From assembly GCA_965657965.1 (NCBI GenBank), contig CBFHQM010000009.1:6658-70657 (forward strand): a DNA stretch of 64,000 nt, in the 5' to 3' direction. Origin of the DNA: UBA8752 sp965657965. GTDB lineage: Bacteria; Bacteroidota; Bacteroidia; Flavobacteriales_D; Sanyastnellaceae. Every line of letters begins with the position of its first letter. The stretch's first letter is position 1. The notes below the pieces were generated by a model. That model was not told the DNA's origin and did no database searches. It saw only the letters and a list, made by a program, of their open reading frames with translations. A program made the translations under genes and the position numbers. Below are positions 36,122-46,230 of this stretch, one piece after another.

Positions 36122-37666
36122 TCAGTCGAAGCGCTTGATTTCGCCGGATTTCACACGTTTTAAATAATCGCTGAGGTCTCCCTTGACTTCCCCTGCGAGG
36201 AAGTACAAACCCAACACATTGGGGAAGCACATGGCAAAAATCATGGCGTCACCAAAGTCAAATACACTGCTCGCACTGATGGCCGAACCAATCACCACAA
36301 AGACACAGAAGATGGCCTTGTAGCTCAGGTCTGCTGCACGGGTTTCGCCGAACAAATACGTCCAAGCCTTGAGTCCGTAATAGCTCCACGAGATCATGGT
36401 AGACAGAGCAAACAAAATGACCGCAAGCGAAAGCACGCCTGGGAACCATGAAATGCTCTGCTCAAAGCTGCTGGATGTGAGCCCAATGGCATCCAATGAG
36501 CCCGATTGGGCATTGCCCAAGACCGTAGCCGCATCATATTGACCGTAATCTGTGATCACGATCACAAGCGCAGTCATGGTGCAAATGACCACGGTATCAA
36601 TGAACGGCTCCAAGAGCGCAACGATGCCCTCGCTCACCGGCTCATCTGTTTTGGCCGCACTGTGCGCAATGGACGCAGAACCAATGCCCGCCTCATTCGA
36701 GAATGCTGCCCGACGAATCCCTTGAATCAAAACACCAACCAATCCACCATACACAGCTTCTGTATCAAAAGCCCCGCTGATGATCCGACCGAACGCCGTT
36801 GGTACAGCCCCAAGATTGGTCAAAATCACCCAGAGTGCGCCAAGGATGTAAATGCCCACCATAAAGGGAACAATTTTGTCGGTCACTTTGGCAATGGACT
36901 TGATGCCCCCCAAAATGACAATGCCCACCACCAAGGCCATGAGCACACCGAAAATCCAGCCTTGGCCGTAGAGAATGCTTGCCTCTCCACCCGAAACGGC
37001 AATCAACTGCTGGGTGGCTTGGTTAATCTGTACCATGTTGCCTCCACCGAAGGAGCCCCCAATGCAGGCAATGGCAAACAAGACAGCCAAGACCTTACCC
37101 AAGCCGCCTTTGTTCTGTTTTGCCAGACCATCGCGCAAATAATACATGGGACCCCCAGAGACCGATCCGTCTGGATTCTGCTTTCGGTACTTCAAGCCCA
37201 ATGTGCACTCGACGAATTTGCTGCTCATCCCAAACAAGCCGGCAATGATCATCCAGAACGTCGCCCCAGGTCCACCAAGAGAAACGGCCACAGCGACACC
37301 CGCGATGTTGCCTACGCCTACAGTGCCGCTCAATGCCGCAGTCAACGCTTGAAAGTGCGACACTTCCCCAGGATGATTGGGGTCATCAAACTTGCCCCTG
37401 ACCACATCCAACGCATGACCAAATGCCCGGATGTTGATGAACTTGAAGTACACCGTAAAGAACAGCGCCCCCACAAACAACCAGATCAAGACGAATGGAA
37501 CAGTGAACCCACCCAACTCCACACTCCAAAAGATGATGGAAGTGATCACCTCGGTGATGGGGGCCATCACACTGTTGATGGCATCATCTACGGATGCAGC
37601 AGAAGCTTGAAACGGAAGAACAAAAAGGGCAATCAGCGCAGTGCTGGCGGCGATCAGGCGTTGCAT
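36122..37666 (-). CDS. AGCS family alanine/glycine:cation symporter
   Basis: 514 residues from the ATG at 37666. Many membrane spans; signatures are T-A-L-S-G-T-V-G-V-G-N-I-A-G-V near residue 100 and G-G-P-G-A-T-F-W-M near 122, plus N-E-A-G-I-G-S-A near 320. The N-terminus is preceded by a signal-like segment (F-V-L-P-F-Q-A-S-A-A-S), unusual for a symporter but seen in Bacteroidota members. Imports alanine or glycine with Na+. Confidence 0.93.
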   Translation of the reverse strand: MQRLIAASTALIALFVLPFQASAASVDDAINSVMAPITEVITSIIFWSVELGGFTVPFVLIWLFVGALFFTVYFKFINIRAFGHALDVVRGKFDDPNHPGEVSHFQALTAALSGTVGVGNIAGVAVAVSLGGPGATFWMIIAGLFGMSSKFVECTLGLKYRKQNPDGSVSGGPMYYLRDGLAKQNKGGLGKVLAVLFAIACIGGSFGGGNMVQINQATQQLIAVSGGEASILYGQGWIFGVLMALVVGIVILGGIKSIAKVTDKIVPFMVGIYILGALWVILTNLGAVPTAFGRIISGAFDTEAVYGGLVGVLIQGIRRAAFSNEAGIGSASIAHSAAKTDEPVSEGIVALLEPFIDTVVICTMTALVIVITDYGQYDAATVLGNAQSGSLDAIGLTSSSFEQSISWFPGVLSLAVILFALSTMISWSYYGLKAWTYLFGETRAADLSYKAIFCVFVVIGSAISASSVFDFGDAMIFAMCFPNVLGLYFLAGEVKGDLSDYLKRVKSGEIKRFD

Positions 37667-37731
37667 GAAATATCGTTTGGTTTGCGTTGGGCGCAATATA
37701 GGCCCCGCATCATGCCCCCGGCACCTGAATG

Positions 37732-38760
37732 TCAGTCAGGAGTTTGCAAACCGAACAATCGGTTGAGCAGACGCAACTGGTTCTCGTTGCCGAGCACGAA
37801 CAGTTTGCACGCGTTGTCCAACGGCGTGTTCGGCCCCGGGTTGATGATGAACTCCCCTGCAGACGTTTTTACGCCAATCACATTGACCCCCAAACGGTTT
37901 CTTGCATCCACTTCACCAAGGGTGGGAAGACGGAATTCACTGGGCAAGTCTTTCACGTCCACCTCTTCCAAATTGATCGCATCCTTGCCTTGGATTCGGA
38001 TGTGATCGATGAAGTCCATGACATCCGGATTGACCACAAGTGAAGCCATGTGCGCACCTCCAACCGTGTCGGGCATGATCACGTTGTCGGCACCAGCGCG
38101 CCTCAACTTGGCCACGGAAGCCGCCTGTGAAGCTCGGCTGATGATGGTTGCACTTTCGTTGTGCTCGCGAACCGACAACACAGTGTAGAGGTTGTCCGCA
38201 TCGCTAGGCAGGGTGCAAATGACCGCATGTGCGCGCTCCACTGCAGCCGCCATCAATCGGTCATCCCGGGTAGCGTCACCTGCAATGACCAACGGAGTCA
38301 AGCCTTCCCGCAATTGGGTCACCAACTCCTCGTCCTTCTCTACAATGACCACCTCATGGCCCTTGGCTTGCAGGTCGGCGTAGGCCTTTTCGCCCACACG
38401 CCCATAGCCGCAGACGATAACGTGGTTGTCTAAGTTGTCGATGGTGCGTTCCAATTTTCTCGCTTTAAACAGGTCCCGGTATTCTCCTGCCACGAAGTAC
38501 GTGGTTATGGCGGAGATGGTGTAAGCGAATGTACCGATAGAGAAAATGATGAGCAACGATGTAAACACCATGCCCTGAGGGCTCAACTCGTGTACCTCTC
38601 GAAACCCAACTGTACTGACCGTGATCATGGTCATGTAGAAGGCCTCAATGAAGGTGTAACCTTCGAGCCACATGAACCCTACGCTGCCCACCACGATCAC
38701 CGAGGCCACAACGGCCAAAGACAGGGCAATTCTGCTAAAGGATTTGAAACGGTAGAGCAC
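37732..38760 (-). CDS. Two-span potassium channel with TrkA-type (RCK) domains
   Basis: 342 residues. An ion-channel N-terminus has two membrane segments flanking a pore loop with the filter T-V-S-T-V-G-F near residue 48. An RCK N-domain follows (H-V-I-V-C-G-Y-G-R-V-G, Rossmann fold, near 112) and an RCK C-domain (G-V-N-V-I-G-V...I-N-P-G-P near 295). This is the MthK-like ligand-gated architecture. Potassium selectivity is inferred; the filter has VGF in place of the commonest VGY/VGF pair and is acceptable. Starts 9 bases after pyrF. Confidence 0.92.
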   Translation of the reverse strand: MLYRFKSFSRIALSLAVVASVIVVGSVGFMWLEGYTFIEAFYMTMITVSTVGFREVHELSPQGMVFTSLLIIFSIGTFAYTISAITTYFVAGEYRDLFKARKLERTIDNLDNHVIVCGYGRVGEKAYADLQAKGHEVVIVEKDEELVTQLREGLTPLVIAGDATRDDRLMAAAVERAHAVICTLPSDADNLYTVLSVREHNESATIISRASQAASVAKLRRAGADNVIMPDTVGGAHMASLVVNPDVMDFIDHIRIQGKDAINLEEVDVKDLPSEFRLPTLGEVDARNRLGVNVIGVKTSAGEFIINPGPNTPLDNACKLFVLGNENQLRLLNRLFGLQTPD

Positions 38761-38769
38761 AGCGGTAAG

Positions 38770-39591
38770 TTAACGGGACGCGTTCAATTCCGACGCCATT
38801 GCCTTTTGAATCTGCAAGCCCTCTTCTCGTGCGGCGTCGGCAAAGTCCTCACCCGAAGACGCATAAAGCAAACTGCGGCCCACATTGACCAACAATCCAC
38901 CGGCCAACTCGGGCGACCAACCGGCCTTGCACACCGCGCCCAAACTGCCCCCCTGAGCACCCACGCCGGGCACCAAAAGAAAGCGATTCGGCACCACCTG
39001 ACGCACCTCTGCCAACCATTCTGGACGGGTGGCACCGACGACATACATCAGTCGCTCCGCCCCCTTGTACTGCTGGCTTACCTCGAGAACGCGTCGCCAC
39101 AACGGCGTGCCATTGCCGTCCCCATGAAATTCGAAGTCTTCCGCGCCTGGATTGGACGTTGCGGCCAGCAAAATCGTCCATTTGTCCTCGAACGCCAGAA
39201 ATGGTTCCACGCTGTCTCGCCCCATGTAAGGGGCCACAGTGACCGCGTCCGCTCCCCATGCTTGGAATGCGGCTTGGGCATACCGGGTGGCCGTATTTCC
39301 AATGTCGCCCCGCTTGGCGTCGGCAATGCGCAAACATCCAGGTGGAATGGCCTGCATGGTCTCTGTTAGAACCTCCCATCCGGCCGGCCCCATGGCCTCG
39401 TAAAATGCCACATTCGGCTTGTAGGCCACGGCGAGGTCCGATGTCGCGTCGATAATGGCGCGATTGAAAGCGAGAATGGCCTCAGGTCCACTGCCCAGAT
39501 GTGGCGGAATGCGCGCGGGGTCGGGGTCCAATCCCACACACAAGAAGGACTGTTTGGCCTGGATGGTATTGATGAGTTGATCGCGGTCCAT
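38770..39591 (-). CDS. pyrF: Orotidine 5'-phosphate decarboxylase
   Basis: 273 residues from the ATG at 39591; the longer frame is rejected because it extends into the prfA spacer. Type 2 OMP decarboxylase: C-V-G-L-D-P-D-P near residue 20, Y-K-P-N-V-A-F near 60, catalytic A-D-A-K-R-G-D-I near 92, and V-P-G-V-G-A-Q-G-G near 205. Final step of UMP synthesis. Confidence 0.95.
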   Translation of the reverse strand: MDRDQLINTIQAKQSFLCVGLDPDPARIPPHLGSGPEAILAFNRAIIDATSDLAVAYKPNVAFYEAMGPAGWEVLTETMQAIPPGCLRIADAKRGDIGNTATRYAQAAFQAWGADAVTVAPYMGRDSVEPFLAFEDKWTILLAATSNPGAEDFEFHGDGNGTPLWRRVLEVSQQYKGAERLMYVVGATRPEWLAEVRQVVPNRFLLVPGVGAQGGSLGAVCKAGWSPELAGGLLVNVGRSLLYASSGEDFADAAREEGLQIQKAMASELNASR

Positions 39592-39632
39592 GGGTGGCGA
39601 AGATACCTTTCTCCAAGGATGCAAGGCGCCTG

Positions 39633-40724
39633 TTAATCCGAGCCACCTTCGATGCCCGCCTGCTTGAGTCGTTCGGTGCGCTCCACCGTTCGAAGGGCAT
39701 CGACGAGCTCTTGAATGTCCCCCCCGAGAACCCGCTCCAAGGCGTGCAGCGTAAGCCCAATTCGATGATCGGTTACGCGGCCCTGAGAATAGTTGTAGGT
39801 CCGAATCTTTCCCGACCGGTCTCCCGTGCCCACTTGAGACTTGCGCTCGGCCGCCTCAACGGCTCTCCTGGCTCGATCTTCTGCCTCCCACAACCGGGTC
39901 CGAAGCACGCCGAGTGCTTGGTCATAGTTGGCATGCTGAGACCGCCCATCTTGGCACTCAACCACCACCCCGGTTGGGAGGTGAGTCAGCCTGACTGCGC
40001 TTTCTGTTTTGTTCACGTGCTGACCTCCGGCACCACTGGCACGAAAAGTGTCCTTGCGAATGTCTTTGAGGTCCAGCTGAAAATCCGTCTGTTCGGCTTG
40101 CGGCAGGATGGCCACAGTTGCCGCGCTGGTGTGAATTCGCCCTTGCGACTCGGTGGCCGGGACGCGCTGCACCCGGTGGGTGCCACTTTCATATTTCAAC
40201 TGCCCAAAGACCGCGTCCCCAGAAATCCGAGCCACAATCTCTTTGTATCCGCCTGCGGTTCCGTCGTGGGCGCCAATGACCTCCATTTTCCACCCTTTGC
40301 CCTCGACGTAGCGCTGGTACATACGGAACAAATCACCCGCCCAAATGGCCGCTTCATCTCCCCCGGTTCCCGCCCTCAACTCCAGAACGCAATCGCGTCC
40401 ATCACTCGGGTCATCGGGAACCAAGGCTTCTTGCAAAGCCTGGGTCAACTTCGTGAGCAGAGCATCCAAACGCGCCACCTCATCGCGGGCCATTTCCCGA
40501 AGCTCTGCATCGTCACTGTTTTGATCGGCTTTGGCCGCTTCACGTCCGTCCCAAGCCTGCCGGTACTGCTGAATTCGCTTGACAATCGGGTCCAGCTCAT
40601 TGTAATCCCGCATGGCCGCACGATACGCTTGGATATCGCCAATCACATGGGGGTCGATCACACGCAACGAAAGCTCGCGGTGGCGGTCTTCCAATGCCGC
40701 CAGCCGATCCAGCAGCCCTTCCAT
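39633..40724 (-). CDS. prfA: Peptide chain release factor 1
   Basis: 363 residues. Codon-recognition tripeptide P-A-T in V-P-A-T-E-S-Q-G-R-I-H-T marks RF1 (UAA/UAG) and not RF2; the catalytic G-G-Q is in A-S-G-A-G-G-Q-H-V-N-K. Hydrolyses peptidyl-tRNA at stop codons. Its start is 1 base from the purM stop and pyrF follows after 41 bases, so the order purM-prfA-pyrF forms a unit. Confidence 0.97.
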   Translation of the reverse strand: MEGLLDRLAALEDRHRELSLRVIDPHVIGDIQAYRAAMRDYNELDPIVKRIQQYRQAWDGREAAKADQNSDDAELREMARDEVARLDALLTKLTQALQEALVPDDPSDGRDCVLELRAGTGGDEAAIWAGDLFRMYQRYVEGKGWKMEVIGAHDGTAGGYKEIVARISGDAVFGQLKYESGTHRVQRVPATESQGRIHTSAATVAILPQAEQTDFQLDLKDIRKDTFRASGAGGQHVNKTESAVRLTHLPTGVVVECQDGRSQHANYDQALGVLRTRLWEAEDRARRAVEAAERKSQVGTGDRSGKIRTYNYSQGRVTDHRIGLTLHALERVLGGDIQELVDALRTVERTERLKQAGIEGGSD

Positions 40725-40725
40725 C

Positions 40726-41928
40726 TTAGCTGTATGTCTCTTGGCCTTCTGGGCCTTGAATGGTCAGACGCGGCGCATCGCCAGTTCGTGCCTCGACACG
40801 ACCCACAATCTGCGCTTCCACACCATGTTGACGCGCGGTGTCCATGACCACTTGAGCGTGCTCAGGCGTGGTGTAGACCTCCATTCGGTGTCCCATGTTG
40901 TACACCTGATACATCTCCCTCCAAGCCGTGCCACTGTGCTTCTGAATGAGTTGAAACAGCGGTGGCGTATCGAACAACTGGTCTTTGATGATGTGCAAGC
41001 CTTCGTCTGCGAAATGCAGCACTTTGGTTTGTCCGCCACCACTGCAATGCACCAAACCGTGCAAAGGCTCCCTGCCGTGAGCGAACAAATCGACCAGAAC
41101 AGGCGCGTATGTTCGGGTGGGAGACAACACCAATTTACCGGCATCCAAAGGCACCCCCTCTACGGCGTCGGTCACATCAAATGGCCCGGTGTAAACCAAG
41201 TCTTCGGGCAATCCCGGATCAAAACACTCTGGATACTTTTCTCTCCACCCTGGCCCAAAGACATCGTGCCTTGCACTGGTCAACCCATTGCTGCCCGTGC
41301 CTCCGTTCCAACTCGATTCGTATCGAGCTTGGCCGTCACTGGCCAATCCCACAATCACATCTCCCGCTTGGATGTTGGCATTGTCGATGACCTGATCTCG
41401 GCGCATGCGACAAACCACGGTAGAATCCACCACCACGGTTCGAACCAAATCTCCGAGGTCCGCTGTCTCGCCGCCTGTGCCACGAACGTCCAGACCCCAC
41501 TTTCGCCATTCCGCCATGAGCTCCTCCGTGCCTTGAATCAAGGCGGAGATCACCACTCCTGGCACGAGTCTTTTGTTGCGTCCAATGGTGGAACTCACCA
41601 TAATGGGACCTGTCGCTCCCACACAAAGCAGGTCGTCGAGGTTCATCACCAAGGCGTCTTGCGCGATGCCTTTCCAAACGGACAAGTCGCCTGTTTCCTT
41701 CCAATAAATCCAGGCCAAAGCACTCTTTGTGCCTGCCCCGTCGGCATGCATGACCAAGCAATGGTCCTCGCTGCCCGTGAGGGCATCGGGCACCACCTTA
41801 CAGAAGGCTTTTGGAAAGACCCCTTTGTCTATGCCCGATATGGCGGCATGCACCTCTTCCTTCCCGGAAGAGACACCGCGCAGGGCATAGCGATCCTGGG
41901 CGGCCGAGCCTGAAACTTCTTGACTCAC
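40726..41928 (-). CDS. purM: Phosphoribosylformylglycinamidine cyclo-ligase (AIR synthase)
   Basis: 400 residues, starting at GTG 41928, which overlaps the stop of the OmpA-family gene (GTGA). The longer Bacteroidota-type PurM: G-A-G-T-K-S-A-L near residue 64, M-N-L-D-D-L-L-C-V-G-A near 93, and G-T-G-G-E-T-A-D-L-G near 149. Fifth step of purine synthesis, closing the imidazole ring with ATP. Confidence 0.93.
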   Translation of the reverse strand: MSQEVSGSAAQDRYALRGVSSGKEEVHAAISGIDKGVFPKAFCKVVPDALTGSEDHCLVMHADGAGTKSALAWIYWKETGDLSVWKGIAQDALVMNLDDLLCVGATGPIMVSSTIGRNKRLVPGVVISALIQGTEELMAEWRKWGLDVRGTGGETADLGDLVRTVVVDSTVVCRMRRDQVIDNANIQAGDVIVGLASDGQARYESSWNGGTGSNGLTSARHDVFGPGWREKYPECFDPGLPEDLVYTGPFDVTDAVEGVPLDAGKLVLSPTRTYAPVLVDLFAHGREPLHGLVHCSGGGQTKVLHFADEGLHIIKDQLFDTPPLFQLIQKHSGTAWREMYQVYNMGHRMEVYTTPEHAQVVMDTARQHGVEAQIVGRVEARTGDAPRLTIQGPEGQETYS

Positions 41929-43931
41929 TCTGGCACGTAGTCGAAACTCGTGATGCGGAAAACCGTACGCCGGTTCATCTGGTGTGCGGCCTCGCGCTCC
42001 TCCTCTGTGGCAAGCGCTGCGATTTCGGCGTCACTGATCAGCGGCATGCTTTCGCCACGGCCAAGTGGCTGAAGGCGATCCTTTCCAATGCCACGTTCCA
42101 CCAAGTAATTCACACAAGTCTCGGCACGACGCTGGCTCAACTCATCGTTGGCCTTGTCTCCACCCCGGGTGTCCGTGTGGGCTTCCAGTGAGATCACAAA
42201 CTTGGGGTTGCGATCGAGCAAATCCACCAAGTAATCCAAGGAATCTCTTGAGTTCACTGCGTCATTGACGACCAAATCCGCCTTGGCAAATTCGTATTGC
42301 ACCAATGGCATGGGGTAGTCCTCGTTTGTGACCACTTCGCGCAAGAGATACTCTTTGATGAAGTTGGTTGACTTGGACAGTCCGACTGTACTGAATTGGT
42401 CTCCCGCGTTGATGTATCCATCCATGGAAATGCTCACGCTGTAGGTGCTCTCGGCACCAATTTCCCAACGTCCATCTTCCACTCCACCTTCGTCGTCGGA
42501 GCTTCCACTTACGCTCTCCCCTTCATTCCCAGTGACGGTCACGGTAGCACCGGCAATGGGCATGCCTGTATCGTAGTCATAGACATAAGGCACGTAGTCA
42601 AACTCAAGCGGAGGCATCTTGAAAGAGAAGATGTCGTCCTTTCCCTTGCTTTCGGGGCGATCTGAACTCAAAAAGCCCTGCTCTTTCTTCGGGTGGTAAA
42701 CCAAGGCAAAATCGTCGCTTGCCGTATTGATTGGGTACTCCATGAATTCTGGAGCCTCGAAGGTCATGCCGTTTCCAGCCCACACGGCTTTGAGGATATC
42801 CAATCCCCCCATTCCACCTGGGCGATCCGACGCGAAATAAAGATCACCATTCTTGCGGATGTGCGGGAAGAACTCATCGGAGGATGAGTTGACGCTGGGG
42901 CCCATGTTCACTGGAGCTCCCCATTCGCTTGACGCATCGTTCCACTCAATGTACCAGAGGTCGCGACCACCTTGTCCCCCTTGCATGTCACTCACAAACA
43001 CCATAAAGGCATCGTCGGGCGTCATGGTGGGCTGTCCCACCTGCGAAGAATCGTCTTCCATCCGGTTGAGGATGGCGAGCTCTTCTGCTGCTCCCCAGCG
43101 CGTTCCTACACGTTCTGCCCGGTAAATGTCGCAGGGAAAATTGTCTCCCTTGTCCACAACACAACGGGTGAAGTAGAGGGTCTTGAACTTGGAGTCCAAC
43201 GTCACGCCACCTTCGTTACTGGGGCTGTTGATTGTGTTTCCGAGGGGCTCGGGAATGCTCCACTTGTCTTTCCGGTCCACCTCTGCAGAGAACAAATCCA
43301 TGTAGCTCTCTCCGGTAATGGGGTCTTCTCCACTGCCCGTGCTGCTGCTGCGGCTAGACGCGAAAATCACCTCTTCACCTCGCTTGTCTGCAAAGGTCAA
43401 GGCGAAGTCAAAACTTGGCGAATTCGCCATGACCACAGCCTCCACCACAAAACGACTGTCTCCCACAATCAAGCTCTCCGCTGCGTTGTTGCAAGAAGAA
43501 ATGAAAGAGTTTGCCGTCGTGGCGTCTCCGCCGTTGGATTTGTACTTCTCAAACTGCTCGACCGCATCGTCAAACTCGCCTTGTCCCATGTAGACCAGAC
43601 CAAAGTTCTTGTACACTTCAGGATGGTCCGATGCCCACTTGAGGTCAATGGAGCGTCCGTACCACTCTTCCGATGCAGGAAGCGCGCGACCCAAACGGTA
43701 GCACTCCCCAATCAAAAAGCAAACACGGCCTTTCTCCTCAAGGTCTCCCTTGAGCTTGGCGTAAGCGACTTGGTAGTCTTTCGCAGCTTCAAAATAGCCA
43801 CCCCTGTCAAAGGCGGCATCCGCATCTGCAGTGATGTCATTTTGAGCGAACCCCTGCAGGCAGAACAGGGAGAGAACAAAGGTGACGGCGAAGCTCAAGG
43901 CTCCAGAACGTCCGGGGATCAGGTTCAACAT
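41925..43931 (-). CDS. OmpA-family outer membrane protein of PorE-like architecture (TPR, PD40 propeller, CRD, OmpA)
   Basis: 668 residues from the ATG at 43931, giving a signal peptide that ends L-Q-G-F-A-Q; an ATG at 43976 is possible. Domain order: TPR-like repeats (about 35-170, Y-F-E-A-A-K-D-Y and G-E-F-D-D-A-V-E-Q-F), a PD40/WD40-like propeller (about 185-455, e.g. L-Y-F-T-R-C, D-A-F-M-V-F-V-S-D, L-Y-F-A-S-D-R-P-G-G), a carboxypeptidase-regulatory-like domain (V-Y-D-Y-D-T-G-M-P-I-A-G-A), and a C-terminal OmpA domain with E-A-H-T-D-T-R-G and R-A-E-T-C-V-N-Y-L-V that binds peptidoglycan. This order matches PorE of the type IX secretion system. Bacteroidota also carry paralogues of this layout, so a secretion role is likely but unproven. 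It overlaps purM by 4 bases. Confidence 0.8.
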   Translation of the reverse strand: MLNLIPGRSGALSFAVTFVLSLFCLQGFAQNDITADADAAFDRGGYFEAAKDYQVAYAKLKGDLEEKGRVCFLIGECYRLGRALPASEEWYGRSIDLKWASDHPEVYKNFGLVYMGQGEFDDAVEQFEKYKSNGGDATTANSFISSCNNAAESLIVGDSRFVVEAVVMANSPSFDFALTFADKRGEEVIFASSRSSSTGSGEDPITGESYMDLFSAEVDRKDKWSIPEPLGNTINSPSNEGGVTLDSKFKTLYFTRCVVDKGDNFPCDIYRAERVGTRWGAAEELAILNRMEDDSSQVGQPTMTPDDAFMVFVSDMQGGQGGRDLWYIEWNDASSEWGAPVNMGPSVNSSSDEFFPHIRKNGDLYFASDRPGGMGGLDILKAVWAGNGMTFEAPEFMEYPINTASDDFALVYHPKKEQGFLSSDRPESKGKDDIFSFKMPPLEFDYVPYVYDYDTGMPIAGATVTVTGNEGESVSGSSDDEGGVEDGRWEIGAESTYSVSISMDGYINAGDQFSTVGLSKSTNFIKEYLLREVVTNEDYPMPLVQYEFAKADLVVNDAVNSRDSLDYLVDLLDRNPKFVISLEAHTDTRGGDKANDELSQRRAETCVNYLVERGIGKDRLQPLGRGESMPLISDAEIAALATEEEREAAHQMNRRTVFRITSFDYVPE

Positions 43932-44021
43932 TCCGAGAATCGATATGTGGGCGAATGTAAGAAGGCCCCGGAACATCGCGTGAACGAATCCGAGGCCTTC
44001 TTCAATTAAAGACGAAGAAAA

Positions 44022-46211
44022 TCAACGAGTGAACAACAATTCACGCAATTTCGGGAAAGGCCAGCGGCTGTCTTCCGTCAATTTTTCGAGTTGATCTACT
44101 TGAACGCGAATCTGCTCCATCACAGGTTTGACGCGGTCTGCGTAGCTCCTTGCCCTGTCGTGCATGCTGTCCATCTTGTTGGCTTGACTGCGCTCTGAAC
44201 GGAGCTTGGCCACCAACTCATGGACTGTGGACAGTCCAACGGACAAATCTTCCAAAATGCTGCGTTGCGCTGTCGTCATGGCTTCGGCCGCATCGTCACC
44301 AAACACATCCAAGAAGCCTTGCACGTTGGCCAACAAGTCGCCTTGGTAGTCCATGACAGCGGGCATCACCTGATTGACCACCATGTCACCCAATACACGG
44401 CCTTCGATCTGAAGCTTCATCACGTAGTTCTCCAGCTCGACTTCGGTACGCGCGTTGATCTCCTCTGCCGTCAAGACACCCACCTCTTCAAACAAGGCAA
44501 TGGTCTCTTTGCGCTCCCAAACCGACAATGCACTTGGCGTATCCATCAAATTCGACAACCCTCGCTTGGCCGCTTCTTCTACCCACTCTTGGCCATATCC
44601 ATTGCCTTCGAAGCGAATCGCCTTGCTCTGCTTGATGAGCTTTTGAACCTCTTTCAAGAGCGCCTCGTCTTTCTTGTCGCCCTTTTCGATCCGCGCATCG
44701 ACGGCAATTTTGAACTCCCGAAGCTGTTGCGCCATGATGGTGTTCAAAACGGTCATGGGCACAGCACAGTTGGCTGAACTTCCCACTGCACGGAATTCAA
44801 ACTTGTTTCCCGTAAACGCAAAGGGAGAGGTCCGGTTGCGGTCGGTGTTGTCGAGCATCACCTCGGGAATCCGTCCAATTTCGAGCTTAACCGCTGTCTT
44901 TTCGTCGGGACTCATCTTGCCCGCACTCACGTTCTTTTCGACCGCGTCGAGCAGCTCCGTCAACTTAGAACCGATAAAGGCACTGATGATGGCTGGAGGC
45001 GCTTCGTTGGCGCCCAAGCGATGGTCGTTGCCTGCACCTGCAATCGCTGCACGCAAGACGTCCGCGTGGCGATGGATGGCGGCAATGGTGTTCACGAAAA
45101 AGGTCAGGAACCGCAGGTTGGTCTTGGGGTTCACTCCGGGCTTCAACAGGTTGACTCCCGTGTTTGTCCCCAAGGACCAGTTGTTGTGCTTTCCGGAGCC
45201 ATTCAATCCAGCAAAAGGCTTTTCGTGAACCAGGACGCGGAAATCATGACGGATCGCCACATTCTCCAACAAGTCCATGAGCAGGAGATTGTGATCGTTG
45301 GCCAGGTTGGCTTCCTCAAACATGGGCGCAACCTCGAACTGGTTCGGCGCAACCTCATTGTGACGGGTGGTTACAGGAATGCCCAGCTTGTGTGCTTCGC
45401 ACTCGAAATCCTGCATGAAGGCCATGACCCTTGGGGGAATGCTGCCGAAGTAGTTGTCGTCCAACTGCTGGCCTTTCGCCGGTGCTGCGCCAATCAACGC
45501 ACGTCCGCTTTGCGACAGGTCTGGGCGAGCATTGTACAACGCTTTGTCCACCAAGAAGTACTCCTGCTCCCACCCGAGCGTTGCCACCACCTTGGTCACG
45601 TTCTTGTCAAAGTATTGGCACACTTCCGTGGCGGCCTTGTCCACCGCAGTCAAAGCCTTGAGTAAAGGGACTTTATTGTCGAGTGACTGTCCGGTATAGG
45701 CAATGAAAATGGTGGGAATGCACAAGGTTTGGCCCATCAAAAATGGCGGGCTACTGGGATCCCAGAGGGTATACCCCCTTGCCTCAAACGTAGACCGTAT
45801 GCCCCCATTGGGAAAGCTGGATGCATCGGGCTCTTGCTGAACCAACAAACTCCCGTCGAATCTCTCAATGGCTCCGCCTTGCCCGTCGGGCTGGATAAAA
45901 CTGTCGTGCTTCTCTGCCGTGCTCCCAGTCAGTGGCTGGAACCAGTGTGTGTAGTGCGTCGCTCCACGTGACATGGACCACTCCTTGAGCGCACTCGCCA
46001 CTTGGTCGGCAATTTTCCGATCGATCCGGATGCCATCGCGCATTGCCGCCACAATGTGATCGTAAGCTTCTTCTGTGAGGTACTCGCGCATGGCGCTGAG
46101 TGTGAAAGCGTGATCGCCGTAATAGTCGGAGATTTTGCGAGAAGGTGTGTCGAGGGCTTTCGGAGCACGCTCGAGGACATCTTCCATGGCAGTAATGCGA
46201 TAATTGGACAT
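44022..46211 (-). CDS. glnN: Glutamine synthetase type III
   Basis: 729 residues, the length of GSIII, unlike GSI (about 470). Marks: R-H-N-E-V-A-P-N-Q-F-E near residue 287, W-S-L-G-T-N-T-G near 350, and R-N-R-T-S-P-F-A-F-T-G-N near 460. Makes glutamine from glutamate, ammonia and ATP, the main nitrogen entry in many Bacteroidota. Its 145-base leader holds a TAATTTTG box. Confidence 0.95.
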   Translation of the reverse strand: MSNYRITAMEDVLERAPKALDTPSRKISDYYGDHAFTLSAMREYLTEEAYDHIVAAMRDGIRIDRKIADQVASALKEWSMSRGATHYTHWFQPLTGSTAEKHDSFIQPDGQGGAIERFDGSLLVQQEPDASSFPNGGIRSTFEARGYTLWDPSSPPFLMGQTLCIPTIFIAYTGQSLDNKVPLLKALTAVDKAATEVCQYFDKNVTKVVATLGWEQEYFLVDKALYNARPDLSQSGRALIGAAPAKGQQLDDNYFGSIPPRVMAFMQDFECEAHKLGIPVTTRHNEVAPNQFEVAPMFEEANLANDHNLLLMDLLENVAIRHDFRVLVHEKPFAGLNGSGKHNNWSLGTNTGVNLLKPGVNPKTNLRFLTFFVNTIAAIHRHADVLRAAIAGAGNDHRLGANEAPPAIISAFIGSKLTELLDAVEKNVSAGKMSPDEKTAVKLEIGRIPEVMLDNTDRNRTSPFAFTGNKFEFRAVGSSANCAVPMTVLNTIMAQQLREFKIAVDARIEKGDKKDEALLKEVQKLIKQSKAIRFEGNGYGQEWVEEAAKRGLSNLMDTPSALSVWERKETIALFEEVGVLTAEEINARTEVELENYVMKLQIEGRVLGDMVVNQVMPAVMDYQGDLLANVQGFLDVFGDDAAEAMTTAQRSILEDLSVGLSTVHELVAKLRSERSQANKMDSMHDRARSYADRVKPVMEQIRVQVDQLEKLTEDSRWPFPKLRELLFTR

Positions 46212-46230
46212 GGTTTCGTGGCTGTGACCG

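Noticed and set aside
36506..38005. Long + strand reading frame (499 codons) across the symporter and channel genes
   Set aside because: Antisense to two clear membrane protein genes; composition is low in hydrophobic residues in a mirror-image way.
39594..41913. Two long + strand frames opposite prfA and purM
   Set aside because: Both are shadows of conserved enzymes and show no domain features.
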